Assembly: GCA_028554795.2 (NCBI GenBank) | Contig: CM068839.1 | Span: 45,524,940 to 45,588,939 of the forward strand | DNA from: Sinohyriopsis cumingii | Taxonomy: Eukaryota; Mollusca; Bivalvia; Unionida; Unionidae | Length of the DNA stretch: 64,000 nucleotides | Reading direction: 5' to 3' | In this document: piece after piece, positions 1 to 13,900 of the stretch | Position numbering within the stretch: position 1 is the stretch's first letter | How the letters are laid out: the number at the start of each line of letters is the position of its first letter | Made by a program: the position numbers and the translations under genes | Notes under the pieces: generated by a model | What the model was told of the DNA's origin: nothing | The model's input: the letters and a program-made list of their open reading frames with translations, nothing else | Databases searched by the model: none

Positions 1-901
1 GAAATTTTCAAATTTTCCCTGATTATTATAAATTTTAAACATTTAAATTTTATGTAATTTATATTGGGTTGGGATTCCTATTTAATTTATATTAAATTTA
101 GGATTTAAAACCAGTTGAAATTTTAAAATTTGGAATTGGAATCCTAAGATTTGGCGGGACTCATGTCTGGGTCGGGGGATGAGTTGGAGGCTATGGCCTG
201 CGCACTGACAGTATCACACCCCTGGCGGGTAGCCAACCGAAGCTCTCCTTCCCATCCCCCTCCCCATTTTGCTCCTCCTCTCCTCAGGATTCCAATTTCT
301 TGACAAGTTAGTTCATAATTATCTCCCTATCACTATTATTTGCCCACATGCCTTCATTGTTCCAACAATGTAATCTGTAATTTTGTAAAGTGTATTTTTG
401 TCGAATTTCCCATCTAAAAACAAAATGTTATTGCTTTTATATTTGTCTTATTTTATACATATTTCCCCTATTAACTTTAGTCTTTCGTCCTTTCTTTTTT
501 CACATTGTGTCATTGGATGATATTTACTGAAAGGGGCATTCTTACACAGTGGACATTATGGCGATACTCTGATCATGTGCCGTCTCACTGCCACTTCTGT
601 CAACCATGCATTGTTCATGTATTTGAAGCAGAGGCTTTGAATTTTAAGTGATCCTAATTTGTTCCAGTACCCCCAGGCCCTGTCCCAATTTACTCCGAAA
701 TTTTCTTGTTCTGCTTTACTCTTACTTTTTTTGTTGTATCTTCTCTTATCCATTGATATGTATCTTTTTCTTCCTTTTCCCATAACTCTGTTTTATCGTG
801 ATATTTAATTAGTAACTCTTTAACAAGCCTGAACTTCTATTTTTTTTTAAAATGTGTTATTTTGATATGTTTCCCTCCTATTCTTCATAGCATAACCGTA
901 G

Positions 902-961
<60 letters not shown>
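902..961. repeat. (TA)n microsatellite
   Basis: About 30 uninterrupted TA units inside the decayed LINE region. Confidence 0.95.
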
Positions 962-967
<6 letters not shown>

Positions 968-1239
968 CCACGGTAGGTTGGGTTCAGATTTTTAATCTTT
1001 TAAAGCTGTTTAAAATGTTGGCATATTTAATTAAAATGGGATTAGGTAATGCTAATTCCCCCTTTCTCTCGCTCTATATAACGTTTCTTTATTTATGTAG
1101 TGGGTTTTATAATCCCATATATAATTAATAATGTCATTATCTACTTTATTTAATGTGGCATTTTCTATTTCTGTAGATTTTAAAATATAGTTTATGTTTT
1201 TTGAATGCATGTATGTTTTGGCAACCTGGGCCCGTTCCA

Positions 1240-1345
1240 TTATACAGAATAATAATAATAATGAGGACTTTGTATAACGCCTAATCTTTAGAAGCTCTAA
1301 GCGCTTTACAACATTAGACAACACCTATAAGATATATTTAAAAAA
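1240..1345. repeat. Short interspersed repeat with an (AAT)n edge
   Basis: An AATAATAAT tract is followed by a block containing TTTGTATAACGCC and AAGCGCTTTACAAC. I recall this arrangement from many invertebrate genomes as a dispersed repeat. It sits within the decayed LINE. The family is not named. Confidence 0.35.
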
Positions 1346-2607
1346 AAACAACACAAAAAACATATAATAATATTATTACAAAAACAAACACCATGAAATT
1401 AGAAAAACATTAAAAAATAAAAAACATGCTGAGAATATTTCAGGTAGGAAACATTATTAAGTCTTTAATGGCGTTAGTGCCCAGATATTCACATTTTCTT
1501 CTATTTTCTTTTTCATGTTTTTACAGTTTTCCTGTTTATCTCTTCTCCCGAAAAAGACTCCCAGTGCCTTAGCTCGATCTTTGATTAGATGAAGGGTGGG
1601 GTAAGACCGGGGTGGATACTCCACCAGTTCTCTATCTTTAATATTTCTGTTTTTTCGTGGTTGATTTTAGACCCTGAAGCTTTACCAAATTTTTCAAATT
1701 ATTTTTCCAGGTGTTTGACGGAGTTTGGGTCTTTTATAAAGTTAGTACAATCATCTGCATGTTGTAGCATCTTAATTTCGTCCTTTATTCTCTCTTCCTT
1801 TGGTCGGTTTGACTTAACATTTACGACCATTCTTCATCGGTCCAAAGACGTTGTGGTATTACAGAAACGAAAATCTTATATTCTCGTCTTTTCATGGATT
1901 TTCGCCCTTATCTTGATACGATGGTCAACAGTGATAGAGAGAGGGTGGGGACAGCCTCTGGATATTTTCATATTTGATTAATAATAATCGATTTTTAGAA
2001 CCTTACAATAGGTTTAAGAAACAACAACAACATCAACAAAGCCTTAAATACATTACATACGTGTACCCAGTAACCAAGACATTTACCTTACTGTGCCAAC
2101 CGGCGCTTGCAACTTTGTATCATTGACTATATAAACACTTTAGACAGGTCCCATGGGAAGTGGTCCCAAGGGAAGTGGTCCCAAGAGAAGTGTAAACATA
2201 CTGTCATGAAAAACGATATTATAGGTTACTTAGTGCAATTTCAGTTTCAGATTTTTTTATTATTCAACCCAATTTCTTTTTCTCTCTTACTCCAGATTTA
2301 TGCATATTTTGTCCCTTGTGCATGATAGGGGAGGGGAGAACGGAAAAAGAAGGGATTGAGATTACATTGTGTACCATGTTAAATTCATTTAGAAAACAGG
2401 GACTATTATTACTTTTTATCGTCTTTTTCATACCTCAATAATGATTAGTGAGTGGAAATTCCTCATTGATCCATAGGAATAGACCCAACAGCACTCACTT
2501 CCAAGATTGTTTATGTATGCGTATTATTGTGCCACTGGCGGATCACAATGTGATATACCAGTAGTATTGGTATATCAACTTGCTTTATACCAAAACTTTG
2601 TGATGTG

Positions 2608-2835
2608 ATTTGTATTTTTAACGTAGCTTTAACAATTTTTCAGTCATATCGCTACGATGTCTGCAATGTGGCAGTTTCTAGTGATGTCTAGCACTGGGGT
2701 ATCATGCCGCAGATATGTAGCATGATGTCCCACCCAGTCACATTATCCTGACACCAGCCGACCAGTCCTAACACTAACCTCTTATTGCTAAGCGCCAAGC
2801 GAGGCACTATCAACCCTTTAAAAGCCAAGTTATTT
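2608..2835 (-). mobile_element. SINE family A, copy 1 (head missing)
   Basis: On the minus strand it holds the central and tail parts shared with the copies at 17.0, 18.3 and 38.1 kb: GACTGGTCGG, CAGGATAATGTGACTGGGTG, GGCATGAT and TATGACTGAAAAATTGTTAA. The tRNA-like head is lost; a (TA)n/(TG)n tract (2849-2908) stands near where it would be. Confidence 0.75.
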
Positions 2836-2847
2836 TTAATGATTAGG

Positions 2848-2848
<1 letters not shown>

Positions 2849-2908
<60 letters not shown>
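2849..2908. repeat. (TA)n/(TG)n compound microsatellite
   Basis: TATATA changes to TGTGTG without interruption, directly beyond the truncated SINE. Confidence 0.9.
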
Positions 2909-2910
<2 letters not shown>

Positions 2911-3778
2911 AAGGCATTGTTTGCCAAAGGAGAATAACTATATTTAAACCACTCTTCAAAGTATGTTTTACTTTCACAAACAACTTTTGTTTGGGGACTA
3001 CTAGCTAAGTATCGATGTCGGTCTGACATTTTGTAATTATGTAATTAAAGTAATTGCAGGCATTATTCATAGAAAACATATTAGGCTTTAAGCAGTGCTA
3101 AAAGTTTTATAAAGATAGTATCAACACCCGGTTAGGCACCTCGTCTGTCGGACTATTGATCCGCATTCTGAATGCTGTACGGCCTATCGACTTAGTTGTT
3201 AAATTGCATATGTCAAGATTTCATCGCTTGTATTTAGCTGTAATTCTATGGGAAATCTAGCTTCTTAACAATATATTTTAATAGTTGGAGGTTTGGAATC
3301 AATAAGGGAACCACAAAAAACGGCGTGGGTGGCCATCCGTTAATTTTAATATTATCTGGGGACTCTCAATTTGTAATAAGTTTTATATAAAATAGTATGT
3401 GTTTGAAGCACAATCGGACAAAGGCATTACATCAACGATAATATAGAATGGTGTCAGCAGATGATGATTGTCATTGTCGATACTATTTTGTTTAAAATAT
3501 TAAAACTGACATTACCGTTTGGGTGGATCTTTTTTAGTAATTACTCGTGTCTTATTAGCTTTCTTCATTATATAACACGTTATTTGTAGATTTCATTACC
3601 TTTCACATTTTATCTTATATTTCTTCATGCTTACCTTCATTTGCAATAGATTATCTTTAAAATGGTTAGTTTAGTTCTGTTTTCCTGCAATTTACTGTAT
3701 TTAAGTTTTTTTTAAAACGTTATCTTGAACTGACACCATATAGTGATTACTGTCAGCAGACCTTAAACCCTAAAAGTT

Positions 3779-4435
3779 GTATACTTATCATCATTTGACT
3801 AAATCTGTGTATAATTTGGCATTGAAATGTACAAATTTTAATCACTGACTAAAATCTGTGTATAATTTGGCATTGAAATGTATTTATCATCACGTGATTA
3901 AATCTGTGCAAAAATAAGCATTGAAATGTAAAAATGTTAATCACGTGACTAAATCTGTGTATAATTTGGCATTGAAAAGTACACTTATCATCACGTGACT
4001 AAATGTGTCTATAATTTGGTAGTGAAATGTACACTTATCATCACACGACTAAATATGTGTGTAATTTGGCATTCAAATGTACACTTATCATCACGTGACT
4101 AAATCTGGGTATAATTTGGCATTGAAATGTACACTTATCATCACGTGACTAAATCTGGGTATAATTTGGCATTGAAATGTACACTTATCATCACGTGATT
4201 AAATCTGTGCAAAAATAAGCATTGAAATGTAAAAATGTTAATCACGTGACTAAATCTGTGTATAATTTGGCATTGAAAAGTACACTTATCATCACGTGAC
4301 TAAATATGTGTGTAATTTGGTAGTGAAATGTACACTTATCATCACACGACTAAATATGTGAGTAATTTGGCATTCAAATGTACACTTATCATCACGTGAC
4401 TAAATCTGGGTATAATTTGGCATTGAAATGTACAC
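3779..4435. repeat. 50-bp tandem array with CACGTG in most units
   Basis: About 13 units of 48-50 bp carry ATCACGTGACTAAATCTG and ATAATTTGGCATTGAAATGT. A six-unit block is duplicated at exactly 300 bp spacing; the variant GCAAAAATAAGC starts at 3909 and again at 4209. Most units carry the palindromic E-box core CACGTG. Confidence 0.9.
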
Positions 4436-4556
4436 TGTGATTTGCATTTAGCTACCATAATGAATCACGTCTTCTGCATGTTCAAAGATATAATCACAAT
4501 GGATTCTTTATTTATCATCGTAGTATATAATGATCATATGGAATTAATTTACAGTA

Positions 4557-4860
4557 ACCACTGTCAGAGATAATGCCCAATAACCATTGAGATAATGCCC
4601 CATAACCACTATCTGAGATAAAGCCCCATAACCACTATCTGAGATAATGCCTCATAACCACCGAGATATTCCCCTTAACCAACATCTGAGATAATGCCCA
4701 AAAACCAATGAGATAATGCCTCATAACCTCTATCCGAGATAATGTCCAATAACCAATGAGATAATACCCCATAACCACTATCTGAGATAATACCACATAA
4801 CCAATGAGATAATGCGACATAAGCACTATCGGAGAGAATCCAACATAACCGCTACAGATA
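4557..4860. repeat. ~25/49-bp tandem array
   Basis: Degenerate repeats of GAGATAATGCCCCATAACCA, often alternating with CTATCT or CAATGA so that a dimer of about 49 bp is visible. Confidence 0.8.
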
Positions 4861-4965
4861 AAATGGACATGAAATGTGATAAATAAGACAATGATGAAGA
4901 ATAAGTTGAAGTTGTATTTATAGAAAAAGGTCTTGTAGTGATGGTGATGGTGATGGTGGTTATTG

Positions 4966-7900
4966 TTTTTGTTGTAGTTGAAATGCTGTCGTGATAAACT
5001 ATGATGTTGATGTATTGTTGAGTGGAACGGCTGTCCTGGTAATGAATGTTGTAGAAGTATTAGTAACTGGAATGGCTGTGCTGATAAACTATGCTGTATA
5101 ATTATTGTTGATTGGAATGGCTGTAGTGATGAATGCTGTAGAAGTAGTATCTAGTGGAATGGATGTGGTGGGGAAAAAAACGATGATGTATAATTATTAT
5201 TGAGTGGATGGCTGTATTGATAATGAATGCTATAGCAGTATCATTATTAATGAGTAGAATGGTTGTGGTGATAAACTATGCTGTATAAGTATTACTGAGC
5301 GGAATGACAGTCGTGATAACGAATGATGTAGATCCATTATTGAGTTGAATGACGGTCGTGATAAACTATGCTGTATAAGTATTAATAGATAGAATGACGG
5401 TCGTGATAAACTATGCTGTAAAAGTATTGAGTGGAATGGCTGTGGTGATAAACTATGCTGTAGAAGTATTATTGAGTGGAATGGCTGTCGTGATAAACTA
5501 TGCTGTACAATTATTATTGAGTGGAATGGCTGTCGTGATAATGAATGCTACAGTAGTATCAGTATTACTGAGCGGAATGGCAGTCGTGATAAACTATACT
5601 GTATAAATAGTACTGAGTGGAATGGCAGTCGTGATAAACTATACTGTATAAATAGTATTGAGTGGAATGGCATTCGTGATGATGAATGATGTATATGTAT
5701 TACTGAGTGGAATGGCGGTCGTGATTATGAAACCTGTAGAAGTAGTATTGAGTGGAATTGCGGTCATGATGATGAAAGCTGTACAAGTATTACTGAGTGG
5801 AATGATGGTCCTGATGATGAAAGCTGTAGAAGTATTGCTGAGTGGAATGATGGTCGTGATGATGAAAGCTGTAGAAGCATTACTTAGTGGAATGACGGTC
5901 GTGATGATGAAAGCTGTAGAAGTATTATTGAGTGAAATGACGGTCGTGATGATGAAAGCTGTAGAAGTATTACTGAGTGGAATGACGGTCGTGATGATGA
6001 AAGCTGTAGAAGTATTACTGAGTGGAATGATGGTCGTGATGATGAAAGCTGTAGAAGTATTACTGAGTGGAATGATGGTCGTGATGATGAAAGCTGTAGA
6101 AGAATTACTGAGTGGAATGATGGTCGTGATGATGAAAGCTGTAGAAGTATTATTGAGTGGAATGATGGTCGTGATGATGAAAGCTGTAGAAGTATTACTG
6201 AGTGGAATGATGGTCGTGATGATGAAAGCTGTATAAGTATTATTGAGTGGAATGACGGTCGTGATGATGAAAGCTGTAGATGTATTATTGAGTGGAATGG
6301 CGGTCGTGATGATGAAAGCTGTAGAAGTATTATTGAGTGGAATGACGGTCGTGATGATGAAAGCTGTAGAAGTATTATTGAGTGGAATGACGGTCGTGAT
6401 GATGAAAGCTGTAGAAGTATTACTGAGTGGAATGATGGTCGTGATGATGAAAGCTGTAGAAGTATTACTGAGTGGAATGATGGTCGTGATGATGAAAGCT
6501 GTAGAAGTATTACTGAGTGGAATGATGGTCGTGATGATGAAAGCTGTAGAAGTATTACTGAGTGGAATGATGGTCGTGATGATGAAAGCTGTAGAAGTAT
6601 TATTGAGTGGAATGATGGTCGTGATGATGAAAGCTGTAGAAGTATTACTGAGTGGAATGATGGTCGTGATGATGAAAGCTGTAGAAGTATTACTGAGTGG
6701 AATGATGGTCGTGATGATGAAAGCTGTAGATGTATTATTGAGTGGAATGGCGGTCGTGATGATGAAATCTGTAGAAGTATTATTGAGTGGAATGACGGTC
6801 GTGATGATGAAAGCTGTAGAAGTATTATTGAGTGGAATGACGGTCGTGATGATGAAAGCTGTAGAAGTATTCTTGAGTGGAATGACGGTCGTGATGACGA
6901 AAGATGTAGAAGTATTACTGAGGGGAATGATGGTCGTGATGATGAAAGCTGTAGAAGTATTACTGAGTGGAATGACTGTCGTGATGACGAAAGATGTAGA
7001 AGTATTACTGAGTGGAATGACGGTCGTGATGATGAAAGCTGTAGAAGTATTACTGAGTGGAATGATGGTCGTGATGATGAAAGACGTAGAAGTATTACTT
7101 AGTGGAATGACGGTCGTGATGATGAAAGCTGCAGAAGTATTACTGAGTGGAATGACTGTCGTGATAATGAAAGCTGTAGAAGTATTATTGAGTGGAATGA
7201 CGGTCGTGATGATGAAAGCTGTAGAAGTATTACTGAGTGGAATGATGGTCGTGATGATGAAAGCTGTATAAGTATTACTGAGTGGAATGACGGTCGTGAT
7301 GACGAAAGCTGTAGAAGTATTACTGAGTGGAATGACGGTCGTGATGATGAAAGCTGTAGAAGTATTACTGAGTGGAATGACGGTCGTGATGATGAAAGCT
7401 GTAGAAGTATTACTGAGTGGAATGACGGTCGTGATGATGAAAGCTGTAGAAGTATTACTGAGTGGAATTGCGGTCGTGATGATGAAAGCTGTAGAAGTAT
7501 TACTGAGTGGAATGACTGTCGTGATGACGAAAGATGTAGAAGTATTACTGAGTGGAATGACTGTCGTGATGACGAAAGATGTAGAAGTATTACTGAGTGG
7601 AATGATGGTCGTGATGATGAAAGCTGTAGAAGTATTACTGAGTGGAATGACGGTCGTGATGATGAAAACTGTAGAAGTATTACTGAGTGGAATGACGGTC
7701 GTGATGATGAAAGATGTAGAAGTATTACTTAGTGGAATGACTGTCGTGATGATGAAAGCTGTAGAAGTATTATTGAGTGGAATGACTGTCGTGATGATGA
7801 AAGCTGTAGAAGTATTATTGAGTGGAATGACGGTCGTGATGATGAAAGTTGTAGAAGTATTACTGAGTGGAATGATGGTCGTGATGATGAAAGCTGTAAA

Positions 7901-10900
7901 AGTATTACTGAGTGGAATGACGGTCGTGATGATGAAAGCTGTAGAAGTATTACTGAGTGGAATTGCGGTCGTGATGATGAAAGCTGTAGAAGTATTACTG
8001 AGTGGAATGACTGTCGTGATGACGAAAGATGTAGAAGTATTACTGAGTGGAATGACGGTCGTGATGATGAAAGATGTAGAAGTATTACTTAGTGGAATGA
8101 CGGTCGTGATGATGAAAGCTGTAGAAGTATTATTCAGTGGAATGACTGTCGTAATGATGAAAGCTGTAGAAGTATTATTGAGTGGAATGACTGTCGTGAT
8201 GATGAAAGCTGTAGAAGTATTATTGAGTGGAATGACGGTCGTGATGATGAAAGCTGTAGAAGTATTACTGAGTGGAATGACTGTCGTGATGACGAAAGAT
8301 GTAGAAGTATTACTGAGTGGAATGACTGTCGTGATGACGAAAGATATAGAAGTATTACTGAGTGGAATGACGGTCCTGATGACGAAAGCTGTAGAAGTAT
8401 TACTGAGTGGAATTGCGGTCGTGATGATGAAAGCTGTAGAAGTATTACTGAGTGGAATGAATGTCGTGATGACGAAAGATGTAGAAGTATTACTGAGTGG
8501 AATGACTGTCGTGATGACGAAAGATGTAGAAGTATTACTGAGTGGAAGGACTGTCGTGATGACGAAAGATGTAGAAGTATTACTGAGTGGAATGATGGTC
8601 GTGATGATGAAAGCTGTAGAAGCATTACTGAGTGGAATGGCGGTCGTGATGATGAAAGCTGTAGAAGTATTATTGAGTTGAATGACTGTCGTGATGATGA
8701 AAGCTGTAGAAGTATTACTGAGTGGAATGACGGTCGTGATGATGAAAGCTGTAGAAGTATTACTGAGTGGAATTGCGGTCGTGATGATGAAAGCTGTAGA
8801 AGTATTACTGAGTGGAATGACTGTAGTGATGACGAAAGCTGTAGAAGTATTACTGAGTGGAATGACGGTCGTGATGATGAAAGATGTAGAAGTATTACTT
8901 AGTGGAATGACGGTCGTGATGATGAAAGCTGTAGAAGTATTATTGAGTGGAATGACGGTCGTGATGATGAAAGCTGTAGAAGTATTACTGAGTGGAATGA
9001 TGGTCGTGGTGATGAAAGCTGTAGAAGTATTACTGAGTGGAATGACGGTCATGATGACGAAAGCTGTTGAAGTATTACTGAGTGGAATGACGGTCCTGAT
9101 GACGAAAGCTGTAGAAGTATTACTGAGTGGAATTGCGGTCCTGATGATGAAAGCTGTAGAAGTATTACTGAGTGGAATGACTGTCGTGATGACGAATGAT
9201 GGTCGTGATGATGAAAGTTGTAGAAGTATTACTGAGTGGAATGACGGTCGTGATGATGAAAGCTGTAGAAGTATTACTGAGTGGAATTGCGGTCGTGATG
9301 ACGAAAGATGTAGAAGTATTACTGAGTGGAATGACGGTCGTGATGATGAAAGATGTAGAAGTATTACTTAGTGGAATGACGGTCGTGATGATGAAAGCTG
9401 TAGAAGTATTATTGAGTGGAATGACTGTCGTGATGATGAAAGCTGTATTAGTATTATTGAGTGGAATGATGGTCGTGATGATGAAAGTTGTAGAAGTATT
9501 ACTGAGTGGAATGACGGTCGTGATGATGAAAGCTGTAGAAGTATTACTGAGTGGAATTGCGGTCGTGATGATGAAAGCTGTAGAAGTATTACTGAGTCGA
9601 ATGACTGTCGTGATGACGAAAGATGTAGAAGTATTACTGAGTGGAATGACGGTCGTGATGATGAAAGCTGTAGAAGTATTATTCAGTGGAATCACTGTCG
9701 TGATGATGAAAGCTGTAGAAGTATTATTGAGTGGAATGACGGTCGTGATGATGAAAGTTGTAGAAGTATTACTGAGTGGAATGATGGTCGTGATGATGAA
9801 AGCTGTAGAAGTATTACTGAGTGGAATGATGGTCGTGATGATGAAAGCTGTAGAAGTATTATTGAGTGGAATGATGGTCGTGATGACGAAAGCTGTAGAA
9901 GTATTACTGAGTGGAATGATGGTCGTGATGATGAAAGCTGTAGAAGTATTATTGAGTGGAATGACGGTCGTGATGATGAAAGCTGTAGATGTATTATTGA
10001 GTGGAATGGCGGTCGTGATGATGAAAGCTGTAGAAGTATTATTGAGTGGAATGACGGTCGTGATGATGAAAGCTGTAGAAGTATTATTGAGTGGAATGAC
10101 GGTCGTGATGATGAAAGCTGTAGAAGTATTCCTGAGTGGAATGACGGTCGTGATGACGAAAGATGTAGAAGTATTACTGAGGGGAATGATGGTCGTGATG
10201 ATGAAAGCTGTAGAAGTATTACTGAGTGGAATGACTGTCGTGATGACGAAAGATGTAGAAGTATTACTGAGTGGAATGACGGTCGTGATGATGAAAGCTG
10301 TAGAAGTATTACTGAGTGGAATGATGGTCGTGATGATGAAAGACGTAGAAGTATTACTTAGTGGAATGACGGTCGTGATGATGAAAGCTGTAGAAGTATT
10401 ACTGAGTGGAATGACTGTCGTGATAATGAAAGCTGTAGAAGTATTATTGAGTGGAATGACTGTCGTGATGATGAAAGCTGTAGAAGTATTACTGAGTGGA
10501 ATGATGGTCGTGATGATGAAAGCTGTATAAGTATTACTGAGTGGAATGACGGTCGTGATGATGAAAGCTGTAGAAGTATTACTGAGTGGAATGACGGTCG
10601 TGATGATGAAAGCTGTAGAAGTATTACTGAGTGGAATGACGGTCGTGATGATGAAAGCTGTAGAAGTATTACTGAGTGGAATGACGGTCGTGATGATGAA
10701 AGCTGTAGAAGTATTACTGAGTGGAATGACGGTCGTGATGATGAAAGCTGTAGAAGTATTACTGAGTGGAATTGCGGTCGTGATGATGAAAGCTGTAGAA
10801 GTATTACTGAGTGGAATGACTGTCGTGATGACGAAAGATGTAGAAGTATTACTGAGTGGAATGACTGTCGTGATGACGAAAGATGTAGAAGTATTACTGA

Positions 10901-13900
10901 GTGGAATGATGGTCGTGATGATGAAAGCTGTAGAAGTATTACTGAGTGGAATGACGGTCGTGATGATGAAAGCTGTAGAAGTATTACTGAGTGGAATGAC
11001 GGTCGTGATGATGAAAGATGTTGAAGTATTACTTAGTGGAATGACGGTCGTGATGATGAAAGCTGTAGAAGTATTATTGAGTGGAATGACTGTCGTGATG
11101 ATGAAAGCTGTAGAGGTATTATTGAGTGGAATGACGGTCGTGATGATGAAAGTTGTAGAAGTATTACTGAGTGGAATGATGGTCGTGATGATGAAAGCTG
11201 TAGAAGTATTACTGAGTGGAATGACGGTCGTGATGATGAAAGCTGTAGAAGTATTACTGAGTGGAATTGCGGTCGTGATGATGAAAGCTGTAGAAGTATT
11301 ACTGAGTGGAATGACTGTCGTGATGACGAAAGATGTAGAAGTATTACTGAGTGGAATGACGGTCGTGATGATGAAAGATGTAGAAGTATTACTTAGTGGA
11401 ATGACGGTCGTGATGATGAAAGCTGTAGAAGTATTATTCAGTGGAATGATGGTCGTAATGATGAAAGCTGTAGAAGTATTATTGAGTGGAATGACGGTCG
11501 TGATGAGGAAAGCTGTAGAAGTATTATTGAGTGGAATGACTGTCGTGATGATGAAAGCTGTAGAAGTATTATTGAGTGGAATGACGGTCGTGATGATGAA
11601 AGCTGTAGAAGTATTACTGAGTGGAATGACTGTCGTGATGACGAAAGATGTAGAAGTATTACTGAGTGGAATGACTGTCGTGATGACGAAAGATATAGAA
11701 GTATTACTGAGTGGAATGACGGTCCTGATGACGAAAGCTGTAGAAGTATTACTGAGTGGAATTGCGGTCGTGATGATGAAAGCTGTAGAAGTATTACTGA
11801 GTGGAATGACTGTCGTGATGACGAAAGATGTAGAAGTATTACTGAGTGGAATGACTGTCGTGATGACGAAAGATGTAGAAGTATTACTGAGTGGAAGGAC
11901 TGTCGTGATGACGAAAGATGTAGAAGTATTACTGAGTGGAATGATGGTCGTGATGATGAAAGCTGTAGAAGCATTACTGAGTGGAATGGCGGTCGTGATG
12001 ATGAAAGCTGTAGAAGTATTATTGAGTTGAATGACTGTCGTGATGATGAAAGCTGTAGAAGTATTACTGAGTGGAATGACGGTCGTGATGATGAAAGCTG
12101 TAGAAGTATTACTGAGTGGAATTGCGGTCGTGATGATGAAAGCTGTAGAAGTATTACTGAGTGGAATGACTGTAGTGATGACGAAAGCTGTAGAAGTATT
12201 ACTGAGTGGAATGACGGTCGTGATGATGAAAGATGTAGAAGTATTACTTAGTGGAATGACGGTCGTGATGATGAAAGCTGTAGAAGTATTATTGAGTGGA
12301 ATGACGGTCGTGATGATGAAAGTTGTAGAAGTATTACTGAGTGGAATGATGGTCGTGATGATGAAAGCTGTAGAAGTATTACTGAGTGGAATGACGGTCG
12401 TGATGATGAAAGCTGTAGAAGTATTATTGAGTGGAATGACGGTCGTGATGATGAAAGCTGTAGAAGTATTACTGAGTGGAATGATGGTCGTGGTGATGAA
12501 AGCTGTAGAAGTATTACTGAGTGGAATGACGGTCATGATGACGAAAGCTGTTGAAGTATTACTGAGTGGAATGACGGTCCTGATGACGAAAGCTGTAGAA
12601 GTATTACTGAGTGGAATGACGGTCCTGATGATGAAAGCTGTAGAAGTATTACTGAGTGTAATGACTGTCGTGATGACGAAAGATGTAGAAGTATTACTGA
12701 GTGGAATGACTGTCGTGATGACGAAAGATGTAGAAGTATTACTGAGTGGAATGATGGTCGTGATGATGAAAGCTGTAGAAGTATTACTGAGTGGAATGAC
12801 GGTCGTGATGATGAGAGCTGTAGAAGTATTATTGAGTGGAATGACTGTCGTGATGATGAAAGCTGTAGAAGTATTACTGAGTGGAATGACGGTCGTGATG
12901 ATGAAAGCTGTAGAAGTATTACTGAGTGGAATTGCGGTCGTGATGATGAAAGCTGTAGAAGTATTACTGAGTGGAATGACTGTCGTGATGACGAAAGATG
13001 TAGAAGTATTACTGAGTGGAATGACGGTCGTGATGATGAAAGATGTAGAAGTATTACTTAGTGGAATGACGGTCGTGATGATGAAAGCTGTAGAAGTATT
13101 ATTCAGTGGAATGACTGTCGTGATGATGAAAGCTGTAGAAGTATTATTGAGTGGAATGACGGTCGTGATGATGAAAGTTGTAGAGGTATTACTGAGTGGA
13201 ATGATTGTCGTGATGATGAAAGCTGTAGAAGTATTACTGAGTGGAATGACGGTCATGATGACGAAAGCTGTTGAAGTATTACTGAGTGGAATGACGGTCC
13301 TGATGACGAAAGCTGTAGAAGTATTACTGAGTGGAATGACGGTCGTGATGATGAAAGCTGTAGAAGTATTACTGAGTGGAATGACGGTCGTTATGATGAA
13401 AGCTGTAGAAGTATTACTGAGTGGAATGACGGTCGTGATGATGAAAGCTGTAGAAGTATTACTGAGTGGAATGACGGTCGTGATGATGAAAGCTGTAGAA
13501 GTATTACTGAGTGGAATGACGGTCATGATGACGAAAGCTGTTGAAGTATTACTGAGTGGAATGATGGTCGTGGTGATGAAAGCTGTAGAAGTATTACTGA
13601 GTGGAATGACGGTCATGATGACGAAAGCTGTTCAAGTATTACTGAGTGGAATGACGGTCATGATGACGAAAGCTGTAGAAGTATTACTGAGTGGAATGAT
13701 GGTCGTGGTGATGAAAGCTGTAGAAGTATTACTGAGTGGAATGACGGTCATGATGACGAAAGCTGTTCAAGTATTACTGAGTGGAATGACGGTCCTGATG
13801 ACGAAAGCTGTAGAAGTATTACTGAGTGGAATTGCGGTCGTGATGATGAAAGCTGTAGAAGTATTACTGAGTGGAATGACTGTCGTGATGACGAAAGATG

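Larger units (their letters stand above)
490..1985 (-). pseudogene. Decayed non-LTR retrotransposon (LINE) reverse transcriptase
   Basis: Reading the minus strand from 1981 down gives KISRGC then PHPLS, a damaged form of the RT block usually written as RGCxQGDPLS. The frame then runs through MLQHADDCTNFIKDPNSVKH and, after one stop, ASGSKINHEKTEILKIENWW. HADD stands where an active RT has the catalytic YADD or FADD. Further down, at 1160-1060, is a thumb-like segment (IINYIWDYKTHYINKETLY), and at 783-556 a segment ending LCFKYMNNAWLTEVAV, as seen near the C-terminus of such proteins. Stops, frameshifts, a (TA)n tract and an inserted short repeat (about 1240-1345) break it up. No endonuclease part is present, so it is 5'-truncated. 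The clade (L1/Tx1-like or other) was not settled. Confidence 0.72.

Noticed and set aside
5639-13616. Giant minus-strand open frames with a 15-residue Thr/Ile/Ser repeat, possible secreted or adhesive proteins
   Set aside because: They are created by a 45-bp satellite, are open in several frames on both strands, and show free amino-acid change between units.
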